Below, in pieces: positions 23,230 to 32,084 of a stretch of 64,000 nt of DNA. Origin of the DNA: Monodelphis domestica (taxonomy: Eukaryota > Chordata > Mammalia > Didelphimorphia > Didelphidae); the NCBI RefSeq assembly GCF_027887165.1, contig NC_077235.1:10292533-10356532 (forward strand), in the 5' to 3' direction. Position 1 is the first letter of the stretch. Each line of letters starts with the position of its first letter. The notes beneath the pieces were generated by a model that saw nothing but the letters and a program-made list of their open reading frames with translations, was not told where the DNA came from and ran no database searches. A program made the translations under genes and the position numbers.

Positions 23230-24241
23230 TTTCCCATCCCACTCCTTCTATCTACTAGCTCTTACTAGAACCTGGCTCCCCCAATGACACAGCCTCCCTG
23301 GTTTCCTTGCCAGTACCAGCTGCATCTTCTCTCATTCTCCGCAGCTCACTAGGAGAGGTGGAGGAGTTGCAATAAGGTTTGCTTGCTTCCTACTGCTGTC
23401 TCCAAGGTCTCTGCCCATCCCCATCACTTAGTAGCTGCTCCTCCTTTCAGGTCCATAGACTTTACCTGTACCACTCCACTAAAATCCTGGCCAGTCTTGT
23501 CTACAAACCTCCATGGCACTCTTCTTCCTTCCCCTGTGAGGTCCCTGGCTCACAATGCTTCTCTCCTTTTCAATTCTTGCCCTTATACTAGAGGACTTCA
23601 ACAGAGTCTTCCTCACACATCCAAACCACTCAGTTCCTCAATATCCACCCATGATCTAGTCCTCCACCCCACCTCAACCACATACAAAGATGGTCATACC
23701 CTTGCAATCACCCACAGATGTACCACCTCCATGTTCAAGAATTCTCAAGGGCCCTTATGTGACCATGATTTATTGACTTTCCTCCTCTTCCTCTGACTTC
23801 CCTTATCAACTCTTTTTTTTGTCCATACTGTGACCTCTAGTCCCTCAAACTCTCAATTGTATCCTAGGCCATCTCCCAACACTAACCACTTTCCTTTTTC
23901 CCTCAACTTGACCTAAATTTAACTCTATGTTGTTGTCTTCTCTTAAATCTGTAACCCCCTTATTGTTTCACCATTCTTGCCTTGTGAAGATTTAACCTTG
24001 AATTACTCCTCCCATTTGGTGCCTTCACTCCTTCATGTGTGCTGCAGAAAGGTGGAGAAAATTACCCAACAAACTGATGTTACACAATCTCAACTGGGTC
24101 CTCACTGCTGCTAGGCGACTTTTCTATACATCCCTTATTGACTCACTCTTCCACTCACCACAGTGGCTCTTCCAAACCTTTGTATCCTTGCTCCCAACCT
24201 CCTATTGATACTGCTCTTGCCCTCCTCTCAGCTTAGATCCT
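23230..24241 (+). pseudogene. L2/CR1-type LINE ORF2 remnant (endonuclease region)
   Basis: Plus-strand translation in shifting frames gives the order of an L2 AP-endonuclease. It starts with 'LEPGSPNDTASLVSLPVPA' (family LTETWLSPSDSDS), then 'YLYHSTKILASLVYKPPW', then 'LHPTSTTYKDGHTLAIT' (family LHPTSATHxxGHTLDLV). Next is 'DHDLLTFLL' (family SDHHLLSF, the catalytic SDH box with S replaced by C-D), then a spacer resembling 'RWRKTGLTVH...YSSLI'. The copy has many stops and frame changes and its RT half is absent. The right end is cut by a SINE. Old, dead copy. Confidence 0.7.
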
Positions 24242-24352
24242 TGCCTTATAACCCTTACCTTCCATCTTGGAATCAATACTATATAGTGGTTCCAAGGCAG
24301 AAGAGTGGTAAGGGCTAGGCAATGGGGTCAAGTGACTTGCCCAGGGTCACAC
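24242..24352 (-). repeat. Truncated SINE1/WSINE1-like SINE
   Basis: Contains the tail half ('aacccttaccttccatcttg', 'ggcagaagagtggtaagggc', 'gacttgcccagggtcacac') and stops abruptly at 24,352. The tRNA-like head is missing. Confidence 0.8.
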
Positions 24353-24654
24353 ATTACCTTATGTTTTATAGAAAAAATGAGGCCATTCCCCATGAGCTCC
24401 CTCTCATCCCTTCTTCCTCATCTCCTTTCCCTCAGGAGTATTCTGTTCCCTTCTCTTCCTTCAGCCCTGTCTCATATGGAGAGGTTTTACCGCGGTGTGG
24501 CTGCTGCACATTCTATAGCTTACTGGAGTCACAGAGGAGAGTTGGATGAAAGGTAGACACCAAAGGTGGATGAGCAGCCTTGGAAAGGGCTCAGCAAGCC
24601 CTCATGCCAGAGGTGCTAGTCCTCCCTTGAACGCCCCATATACATCTCCCTCCA
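24353..24654. other. Intergenic DNA, no gene seen
   Basis: C/T-rich sequence, no recognised exon. The two overlapping plus-strand frames here begin inside the SINE. Confidence 0.5.
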
Positions 24655-24880
24655 AATAAAACACTTTACATGTCTTATCTCATTTCATCTTCATAAGAAC
24701 CATACCAGCTAAGGTGCTATTATTCTCCCCATCTTATAGATGAGAAAATGGAGGCAAACAGAAGATAAGTGACTTGACTTGGATTGCACAGCCAGTAAGT
24801 ATCAGAGTTTAGATTTGAACCTGGGTCTTCCTGACTCCAGGTCCAGCACTCTATCCCCTGTGCTACCTAGATGCTTCTAG
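24655..24880 (+). repeat. MIR (CORE-SINE)
   Basis: 'acactttacatgtcttatct', 'cttatagatgagaaaatgga', 'gataagtgacttgacttgg', 'cacagccagtaagtatcag' and 'ctatcccctgtgctacctag' are in family order. Confidence 0.85.
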
Positions 24881-24889
24881 GCCAGCTCT

Positions 24890-25015
24890 TAGCATTAGAT
24901 TGAGAGCTCCTTGAGGGCAGAGACAGTCTTTGGCATATTTTTGTATCCCTAGTGCTTACTTAGCACAGCACCTGGCACATAGCAGGCACTTAACAAATGT
25001 TCGCTTACTGCCTGC
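24890..25015 (+). repeat. L2 LINE 3' end
   Basis: The L2 3' terminus in sense: 'gagagctccttgagggcaga', 'tttttgtatccctagtgctt' and 'cctggcacatagcaggcact', then 'taacaaatgtt'. Confidence 0.75.
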
Positions 25016-25599
25016 CAGTCTCAAGAGGTAGGGGTGAAGAGTGAGAATATTCCTGGCACAGGAGAGACCCTCTACAAAGGTGAGGAGATGGGAGATGGAA
25101 TTTCATGTAGAGGACAGAGAAAATTGGTCAGATGTGGATGGAGCATAGAGAGTCGTGTGTAAACGACTGGGAAGATGAGTTTGAGCCAAACTGGGAAGGG
25201 ACCAAAATGTCAAAGAGAGTAGCTTATATTCTTCCTAGAGGCATGTGAAGTAGCCATTGGAGTTGATTGCGTAGGGGACTGGCATGGCTGGATTTGGACT
25301 GGAAGATTACTTTGTCAACTGTGGGGAATGGATTGGTAGGGGAGAGATTGGAGGCAGGGAGAGCTCTTAGAACAGTAGGGTCGGCACAAGAGAAGTGATT
25401 GAGTTGGTGGGCAAACTAGAGATTGGAGTGAGTGTCTGCCACAGTCAAGAGGTTGCAGCTAAATGATGAGAGGCCCGAAAAGGCCTTGAAACCTGGCTAT
25501 TGGCTGAAGCTTTTTTGCCTCCTGCTTTAAGTTTCACTTTTCAAGTATAGGTATGAATGGAAGAGGCATGTTTAGATGCTTTCCCTGAAGTACCTTCAT
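25016..25599. other. Intergenic DNA with an unnamed old repeat
   Basis: 'gagcatagagagtcgtgtgt' and 'gattactttgtcaactgtgg' read like an ancient repeat but are not assignable. No gene seen. Confidence 0.4.
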
Positions 25600-25800
25600 T
25601 GTAGGGTGGTGGCAAAAGAGGCCAGCCTTGCAGTTAGAAGAAGCCTGGCTTTGCAGCTGGCTTCTGCCACTTCCCAGTTGTATGACCCTAGGCAAGTCAC
25701 TTGCCCTTCTTAAGACTGTTTTCTCATCTGTAAAATGGAGCTGTTAGCCCTCACATTCCCTGGCTCCCAGAGATATTGTGAGCTGGGTGCTTGGTGACAG
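25600..25800 (+). repeat. MAR1/MIR-type SINE
   Basis: 'ccaggcaagtcacttg'-type core reads here as 'ctaggcaagtcacttgccct', followed by 'ttttctcatctgtaaaatgg' and 'agagatattgtgagctgggt'. Confidence 0.75.
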
Positions 25801-26014
25801 AATTGGGAGTTGTTTCTATTCTTTTCCCCTGAGTGTTGGTCATCAAATCCAAATTGTATTGTGGTAGGTGTTATCAGATCACAGGGTTAATGAACAAGTA
25901 TTCCCATCCTGAAGACAAATTAGCCGTCCTCAGAGCCTACCATAACTCACAGTTATTTAAGAGGTGGGGCCTGGTGAAGTCATAGGACCTGATGTTTCTT
26001 GGGCTCTTTATAGT

Positions 26015-26260
26015 TAGCAGCTCACAGACTTTTTATCTCATGCAGTCTTATAATAGTCTGTTAAAGTGAGTGCTATTCTTATTTCCATTTTACAGAACAG
26101 AAAACTGAGGCCCAAAAAGCTAAATGGGTTTGTCAAGGGTCACACAGCCAGGAAGTATCAGGGATTTGAGGTAAACTCTTAGAAGAAGTCATCTATCCTC
26201 ACTTTCATTCCACCATCTCTAAGCCTGACTCTGTCCACTGAGCCACACAGCTGCCCCGAC
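26015..26260 (+). repeat. MIR (CORE-SINE)
   Basis: 'tatttccattttacagaaca', 'gaaaactgaggcccaaaaag', 'gtcaagggtcacacagccag' and 'gtccactgagccacacagct' in order. Confidence 0.8.
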
Positions 26261-26456
26261 TTCTAATAAATGTTTGAGGCAGCCTGATGCAGAAGGAAGA
26301 GGCTTTGGAAGGGGAAGACCTGAATTTGATCTTGGAGAAGGCCCTTCGCCTCTCTGGGGGCCCTCATTTTCCTCCTTTGTGAAGTGAGGGAGTTGGACAA
26401 GTTACCTTCCATGTCTAAAATCTGTGGATGCATGTTGACTAAATGTTGCCTATAAC

Positions 26457-26603
26457 TGGATTGAGAACCAGGCCTAGAGACGGGAGGTCCTAGGTTCAAA
26501 TCCGGCCTCAGCCACTTCCTAGCTGTGTGACCCTGGGCAAGTCACTTGACCTCCATTGCCTAGCCCTTACCACTCTTCTGCCTTGGAGCCAATACACAGT
26601 ATT
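26457..26603 (+). repeat. SINE1/WSINE1-like SINE, both ends trimmed
   Basis: Sense copy from 'ggattgagaaccaggcctag' to 'gagccaatacacagtatt'. Flanked by a perfect 12-bp duplication gttgcctataac at 26,445-26,456 and 26,604-26,615. It lacks the first bases of the head and the TTTAAA tail. Confidence 0.85.
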
Positions 26604-26615
26604 GTTGCCTATAAC

Positions 26616-27329
26616 CTGGCTCATCCATCGGTGAATAGCATATATGAAACTCCTATTGCTTGCAAAGCATTGTTGTAGTCCTAGTGATACAAAGGCAAAA
26701 AGGAAATAGCCCCAGCCACCCAGGAACTTCCATGCCAAGATAATTTGGGGTCAGAAGGACATTCACAATTGAGATGATCAGGAGGGTCTCCAGGTGGTGT
26801 TTGAGCTGAGCTTTGAATGTAACTAGGTATTCTTAAGAGGCAGAAGTGCAGAGGGAGGGCATTGCTGGCATGGGGGCAGCTTGGGAAAAGGTGCGGAGCC
26901 GAGAGATGGAGTGCTGTACCCAGGGAACACTGCAGTGTCTGAAGAACCATAATTAATTTTTACTGAGGCGCAGAGGGGTGTTGGTTGAGTCTGGCAGGGT
27001 GCTGCCCATTGTCTAACCTGAGCCACTACTGGAGGCCAAGAGGAGCCTAAAGGCCAGACCCAGGTGCTTCAGCTGGCACTAGATATACAGAAAGTGGTAG
27101 AGTGAACTTGTGACCCGATTCATAGGTTCTTTAACTCTCGACTTCAAAAAGGATGGCCAGCTTCTGTTAGGGAATGATAGGTACCTGGCTAGTTCGACAT
27201 ACAATATCTTGGCCAGCAAAGGCATCCATACTGTACTTCCCATTGAAATTCCCCTTTCCTCCCATAGCAAAATCTCTCCAAAATCCTCCTGAAGACTGAC
27301 ATGGCCTTTGGAGCGTCCCAGTAATTGGT
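26616..27329. other. Intergenic DNA, no gene seen
   Basis: A MIR-like piece may lie at 26,630-26,840 ('ctagtgatacaaaggcaaaa'). The rest is unrecognised. Confidence 0.5.
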
Positions 27330-27540
27330 TTTCTCTGTACTCATCTGCACTTGTTGCTTCTGCTTCAAGGCTTTTAAACTCCCTTGTATTTCTTCATGTT
27401 CTGGCCACCTGCTCGGGGCCTGCCTGGGTCTCAGGTTCCACCACTGAAGTGTCTAGTTCCATCCATTAGACTGAAAACTCCTTGAGGTTCTCCATCTTCT
27501 TGTGCCCAAAGCTCCTTGGATGGGCTCTAGAGTCTCCCAG
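27330..27540 (+). repeat. L2 LINE 3' region fragment
   Basis: 'ctgtactcatctgcacttgt', 'tctggccacctgctc', then 'attagactgaaaactccttg' resemble the L2 3' end in sense, strongly diverged. Confidence 0.55.
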
Positions 27541-27991
27541 CAGGGGCACCATCAATAACCTGGCATTGACTGCCTGCCAGCTGGAAGGGGGCGAATGCCC
27601 CAACTCGTGGCCATCACACATTAAATGATCTTAGGATACAGTTCACCAGTTTGGGAGATGTATTTATCAAGGCTAACTGTGACTGCACTGAGATTTGGTT
27701 TGCTAGAGGCCATGGCCACACTCAATCAAACTGAAAGGGTTACTCCAGGTGAGTACGCTTGACTTAGAAAGAACAGAGAGAAAGGCACATTGGCAAGAAT
27801 GCCCTGGTTGCTGGGCAGCATCAAAGGAAACTTTTCCTGGGTGGCCTTGAGCCAGCAGCAACTTTGCCCTTGTGAATCTAGTGGAAGGAGGGTCGGTTGG
27901 TGAAGGAAACAACTGAGTTTGTGAATAACATTCTTGCAAAAATACATACGTATGCATTTTCTCAAACTTCTGGCTCTTACCCGGTTTGAAG
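27541..27991. other. Intergenic DNA, no gene seen
   Basis: No recognised repeat or exon. The 118-codon minus-strand frame at 27,703-28,059 runs into the transposon and has no domain. Confidence 0.5.
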
Positions 27992-27993
27992 TA

Positions 27994-28824
27994 CAGTGGT
28001 GCCTTGATACAGGAGCACCTTACGTCACAAAAGCAATTTGAGATCCCAGCAGTCACCATTGGGATTTTCGCTTTAAATCAGGAGCAGATATTTGAATCAG
28101 GAGCTTCCGCCCATGGGAGGAGCACGAAGTGGATGAGGTAATCAGTATAAGTGAGATTAAGGGAATGCTGAGGATTTGGGGGAAATTAAACCAAGACACA
28201 CCCAGAAAAAGTTGCAACAGGTCATGTGTTGGAGCTGTGTGACGACACTTGTTTCACACATTATCGAAATGTTCTGAAATGGAGGAAGAAACAAACTTCC
28301 ATGGAAAGGTTTTTGTTGGAACGGCCTCTAAGTGAAATCGAGGAAGGTGTGGCAAGGCAGCCAAAATTCAGTGAAGAAAGCAATGATAATTAAGTAAAGT
28401 AAAAAAATAGCAATTGAGTTTAGCAATAAAGTTACATATCATAAGTAACGTGTAAGGTCGATTTTGCATTTAGATGAAACTTTACGTGTGTAGAGAGTAA
28501 GTTACATTAAGTGACAGTGCACAAAATGAAAACCTTCTCCGCCAGCATCTTTGCCTGACCTTGAAGGTAAATAACATTTCATAAGCAAGGTTATTTCTTT
28601 ACATACTTTCTTGTTCCCTATAAATAGATGTATTTGTTATTTCTAAAGTACATTTCCGTATTTAAAAGCATATAAACTCAAAAAGTCCTGTGGTTTTGGG
28701 GGGCCAGAATGGATTCATTGCATTTCCATTCATTTAAATGGGGAAATTTTCTTTGACACACGAGCGAATTGAGTCACGATTTTGGCCATGGAATGAATTA
28801 AACTCGTGTGTCAAGGCACTCCTG
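27994..28824 (+). mobile_element. pogo/Tigger-like DNA transposon, internally deleted
   Basis: Terminal inverted repeats: left CAGTGGTGCCTTGATAC and, on the other strand, right CAGGAGTGCCTTGACAC, 14 of 17 identical, with further weaker similarity inside. TA dinucleotides flank both ends (27,992-27,993 and 28,825-28,826), the Tc1/mariner-superfamily target duplication. At 831 bp it is too short for a full transposase, but a coding tail survives (next entry). The CAG start, TA duplication and tail sequence suit the pogo/Tigger branch. Several point differences between the ends point to an old copy. Confidence 0.75.
28190..28393 (+). pseudogene. Transposase C-terminal remnant in Tigger-like element
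   Basis: An open frame of 67 codons ends at a TAA and reads in part 'VATGHVLELCDDTCFTHYR', then 'LKWRKKQTSMERFL' and 'ARQPKFSEESND'. The K-x-QT-x-(L/M)-(D/E)-(R/S)-F-(L/F) tail is typical of the C-termini of Tigger/pogo transposases (family form RKKQTTLDRFF). No start codon, DNA-binding domain or DDE catalytic core is present, so this is only the last part of the gene left after an internal deletion. The call rests on one short motif plus the element's ends. Confidence 0.6.
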
Positions 28825-28874
28825 TAGCTTCTTTTTTCAAATATTCAAATATTATTTCATCTTCCTTCCAAATA

Positions 28875-28978
28875 CTACCCCCGATAAAATATAAGCCTCT
28901 TGAGAGGAGAGACTGTTTTGTCTTTGTATCCCCAGGCCCTGGCATAGAGTAGGCACTTATACACGTTTGTTGAATTAA
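28875..28978 (+). repeat. L2 LINE 3' end
   Basis: 'aatataagcctcttgagagg', 'tctttgtatccccaggccct', 'ggcatagagtaggcacttat' and 'gtttgttgaatt' are in the L2 3' terminal order. Confidence 0.7.
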
Positions 28979-28979
28979 A

Positions 28980-29960
28980 TAGGATCGGCAGTGGCTTCCT
29001 GTTACCTCCAGAATAGACCTGGGCTCTTTAACCTGGTAGTGAAGACTGTTCCTCAGTTTTCTGCATCATGCATTGCCCCCATCCTAACCTATTTGGTCCT
29101 TCTGTTGCTAAGTCTGTCTCCTCTCCATCCTCCATGTACTGTTTTCCTTTTCCCCTTAGTGCCTTTGCTCATGTCATTAGCCTTGCTCTCCCTTTTCTTT
29201 TCTTCCTCTAGCTACTACCCATACTCCAAAACTCAGTTAAAACATCCTACCTTCTGTAATGTCCCTAAACAATCTGCAGGGATCTAGGAGAAAAAACACT
29301 ATTCATAAGCAGAGGATAAACTGTGGGAGTAGAAACACCGAGGAAAAGCAACTGCCTGACTACAGCGGTTGAGGGGACATGACAGAGGAGAGACTCTAAA
29401 TGAACACTCTAATGCAAATACTAACAACATGACAATGGGTTCGAATCAAGAACACATGTGATACCCAGTGGAATCACACGTCGGCTACGGGGGGTGGGGG
29501 GGAGGAAAAGAAAATGATCTTTGTCTTTAATGAATAATGCATGGAAATGATCAAATAAAATATTATGAAATTTAAAAAAAACATCCTACCTTCTCCATGA
29601 AGCCCTTTCTGACTGGTGTCATCCATGGCACTCTTTGAGATCCCAGGACAGCCTCTTAACCAATGGTATCAAACGCCAATAGAAATGGAACACAGATTGA
29701 CTTAGAAAACCATAAATTCACTTTGTTTAGGTTGAATGGTATTTTTATTTATTTTGCTAACCATTTCCCGATGACATTTGAATCTGGTTCAGGTTGTGCT
29801 CTGGGGACCTCTGATCTAAGACACTCATTGGGCATTTAGTCAAATTCTGCCTTCGTGTTTACTCTAACACTCAAATGGATTTATGATCTCAGTGCAAGCA
29901 TTTCCTCTAACCTATCCATGTCTCTGGTGAGACTCTAGTGTTCTGGGACTTGTAGCTGCA
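28980..29960 (+). repeat. L2 LINE fragment split by an L1 insertion
   Basis: Sense L2: 'ggcttcctgttacctccaga', 'cctgggctctttaacctgg', 'gtgcctttgctcatgtcatt' up to 29,255. It resumes at 29,595 with 'ccatgaagccctttctgact'. The break holds an L1 3' end (29,256-29,577). Beyond about 29,700 the match fades. Confidence 0.65.
29256..29577 (+). repeat. 5'-truncated L1 3' end with 17-bp target duplication
   Basis: Marsupial L1 3' UTR in sense: 'aactgtgggagtagaaacac', 'actctaaatgaacactctaa', 'aatactaacaacatgacaat', 'acacatgtgatacccagtgg' and an A-rich 3' end. Flanked by a perfect 17-bp duplication aaaacatcctaccttct at 29,239-29,255 and 29,578-29,594, inside an older L2. Perfect flanks suggest a comparatively recent insertion. 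Confidence 0.85.
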
Positions 29961-30574
29961 CGGGAACATAAAAATGTATTGACTAGAACTGAATTGTAGT
30001 ATCTTGTATGCTGTTATCTTGTGCTATTTAACATTTTCTGTGTGTTAGTCTCACCTCTCCAGCTTATGGTCGTAAGCTTCTGAGGGCAGAGACGGCCCTG
30101 GATGATTCTTGTCCATGCCGTACCCTGGAATTCTTATTGGATTTCTCTTGACCTTTGAGGACGCCGGTGAAGCACATGGACTGTTCATGGATCATCTTAA
30201 CTCTTGCCGTGTCTGCTTTTTGGATCATGTTGTTTTTCTAATGACACTCATTACTCTAGTTCTTCCTGGAAGTTCCGTACATCCCAGTCACACCAACCAT
30301 ATATTTCTCCCTTGCCCTCTGAGTGACATTGATTTTTAATGCTTTGGAAACTGGAACAACATTGTAAAACTATTGGTATTTATAAGATGAGTCTTTGTTT
30401 ATGTGGGAGGCGGAATTTGGGGTCATTAAAAGAGCTTTGTAATCAGTTTCTCATAGGTCAATCCGGCTCTCTTTTAGCTCTGGGCCCAATTAGTCCTACA
30501 TCTTCCCCATATATCATTCTATGTACACAGACCCACAAATATAAACACATGTACATAGGTTGTTCATCTAACAT
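29961..30574. other. Intergenic DNA, possibly LINE-derived, no gene seen
   Basis: An L2-like 3' phrase ('cttctgagggcagagacggc') lies near 30,075-30,095. The rest may be the 3' continuation of the antisense RTE LINE but is not readable. Confidence 0.45.
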
Positions 30575-31480
30575 CATATCTTAATCTGCACAATAAACAT
30601 TCTTATCCATTTGTTTTTCCCTGTGTTGATGGTCAGGCCAAACTATTTTGAGTAGTTACTTATGTCTTCCAGAAGCCTGTGCAGCTTTTGAGGGCTTGAT
30701 ATAATCAGCAAAATTCCATCTGCAGACAGGAACATTTGAAAGTTCTCTGTCTATAGGAAATCTCTCTTTTACTTGTACTGACAGGTTTCATGACAGTAAT
30801 GAATACTTTTGGTGAACATATGTTTCTGTTTTATGCCTGCCTCACCTAATGTTATATGATCATATCCATGATCCGTTGAATGAACATGTCTGTTGTATCT
30901 TTCAAGGAATTTTGAATAAGTTTGAGTTATGGAAAGAGTGCCTTGTTGGAAGAGACAGCCTTTAAGGCCATAGGTTCTATTGCGGTGATGGCAAAACTTG
31001 TGGAGACAGAGTGCCAGACTCTGCCTCCACCCCATTCCCCAGACTGATTGCTCTGCCCACTCCCCCAGAGACCAAATGCCATGCCCTTCCCCAACACTGA
31101 GTGCCTGCTGTGCCCTTCCCCCTCCCTCCCTTCCCCCACCCAGGAGAAGGAGAAAGCACTCCCATTGAGCTGCTGGGCAGAAGAGCAGGGGATGGGAAAA
31201 TGCCCTCAGGCTTGGTGAAGAGGGGGAGGAGAGCAGTTCCACCTGATTCCCTCTGCTGTTAAAGTAAACTCTGGGGGGTGGGGTGGTGGTGGTGGTGGGG
31301 GCAGCCACATTCCCACAGAGTGCGCTTTGTATGCCCTCTTTGGCATCTGTGCCATAGGTTCGCCATCACTGCTCTATTGAATCAAACACTTTTTTTATAA
31401 TTGATAAATAATACAGTATTCTTCATGTTTAAGTCAATTATGCAATGATAAAAATATGGTATGCTATATACTCCTGTTTC
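30575..31480 (-). pseudogene. RTE-clade LINE reverse-transcriptase remnant
   Basis: Minus-strand translation: 'INYKK' then 'VFDSIEPMALKAV' (RTE form DYxKAFDSIExxAxLxAL), 'ITQTYSKFLERY' (family YIKxLExIY), then further left 'LSADGILLIISSPQKLHRL' and 'FGLTINTGKNKW' (family FADDIVLISxSxxEL... and GLTINTGKTKWM). The catalytic box reads S-A-D-G instead of F-A-D-D, and stops and frame changes occur, so the copy is inactive. It is interrupted at 30,983-31,371 by a hAT MITE. The N-terminal endonuclease is not seen. Confidence 0.7.
30983..31371. mobile_element. hAT-type MITE, 389 bp, inside RTE LINE
   Basis: Left end cggtgatggcaaaac and right end, other strand, cagtgatggcgaacctatgg form inverted repeats. 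The 8-bp duplication with one mismatch, (t/c)tctattg, lies at 30,975-30,982 and 31,372-31,379. The inner part is GC-rich, with a (ggt)n run (31,277-31,299), and differs from the 202-bp relative at 21,871-22,072 except for the ends and the 'gtgccataggtt' block. The 179-codon minus-strand frame spanning it (30,769-31,308) is a chance join of MITE and LINE sequence. Confidence 0.75.
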
Positions 31481-31584
31481 AAAACTTGACTTACACCCTT
31501 CAAAAGCCCTCACTATGTCTATATATTATTTTTGTATTTGCTTTGTATGTTTTGTATTTATGTGTGAACATAGTGTCCCCCCCC

Positions 31585-31740
31585 AGAAGAATGTAAGCTC
31601 TTCAAGAGCCAGAACTCTTTTCATTTTATCTTTGTATCAGCCTAGGAAATGGTCATATATGAAATAGACACAATCAATATTTACCACATTTCATTTTATC
31701 TTTGTATTGCCAGTGCCCGGCACAGTAACTAGTATATAGT
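31585..31740 (+). repeat. L2 LINE 3' ends, tandem pieces
   Basis: 'atgtaagctcttcaagagcc', 'cattttatctttgtatcagc', then a second 'cattttatctttgtattgcc' with 'agtgcccggcacagtaacta'. Confidence 0.65.
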
Positions 31741-31835
31741 CTAGTACTCCAAATGGCTCAAAGGTCTCATCAATGTGGCATTCTTTCCAGCAATGCAGAT
31801 TGTAGCCCACCAACTCTTGCCCATCCTACATAACT

Positions 31836-32080
31836 TTTTTTCATTTTAAAAATGTATTTAATTTAGAATATTTTCCCATGGCTACATGATTCCTGTTCTT
31901 TCCTTCCCCTTTCCCCTCCCTGTCGCAGAGCCAATGAGCAATTCCACTGGGGTTTACATGTATCGTTGATCAAGACCTATTTCCATATTATTACTTTTCA
32001 CAATAGAGTGATTATTTGGAGTCCACATCCCCAATCATATCTCCATTGAACCAATCCTGCATAACTGCATAACTCTTATC
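31836..32080 (-). repeat. L1 3' UTR fragment, antisense
   Basis: Reverse of the marsupial L1 3' end: 'tttagaatattttcccatgg', 'gcaattccactggggtttac' and 'gatcaagacctatttccata'. The A-rich end is at the left. It faces away from the sense L1 piece that begins at about 32,085, giving two L1 3' ends pointing outward. Confidence 0.8.
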
Positions 32081-32084
32081 TATA

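Noticed and set aside
30769-31308. 179-codon minus-strand frame that seemed a candidate gene
   Set aside because: It joins GC-rich hAT MITE DNA to an RTE remnant; the 8-bp duplication shows the junction is a transposon insertion.
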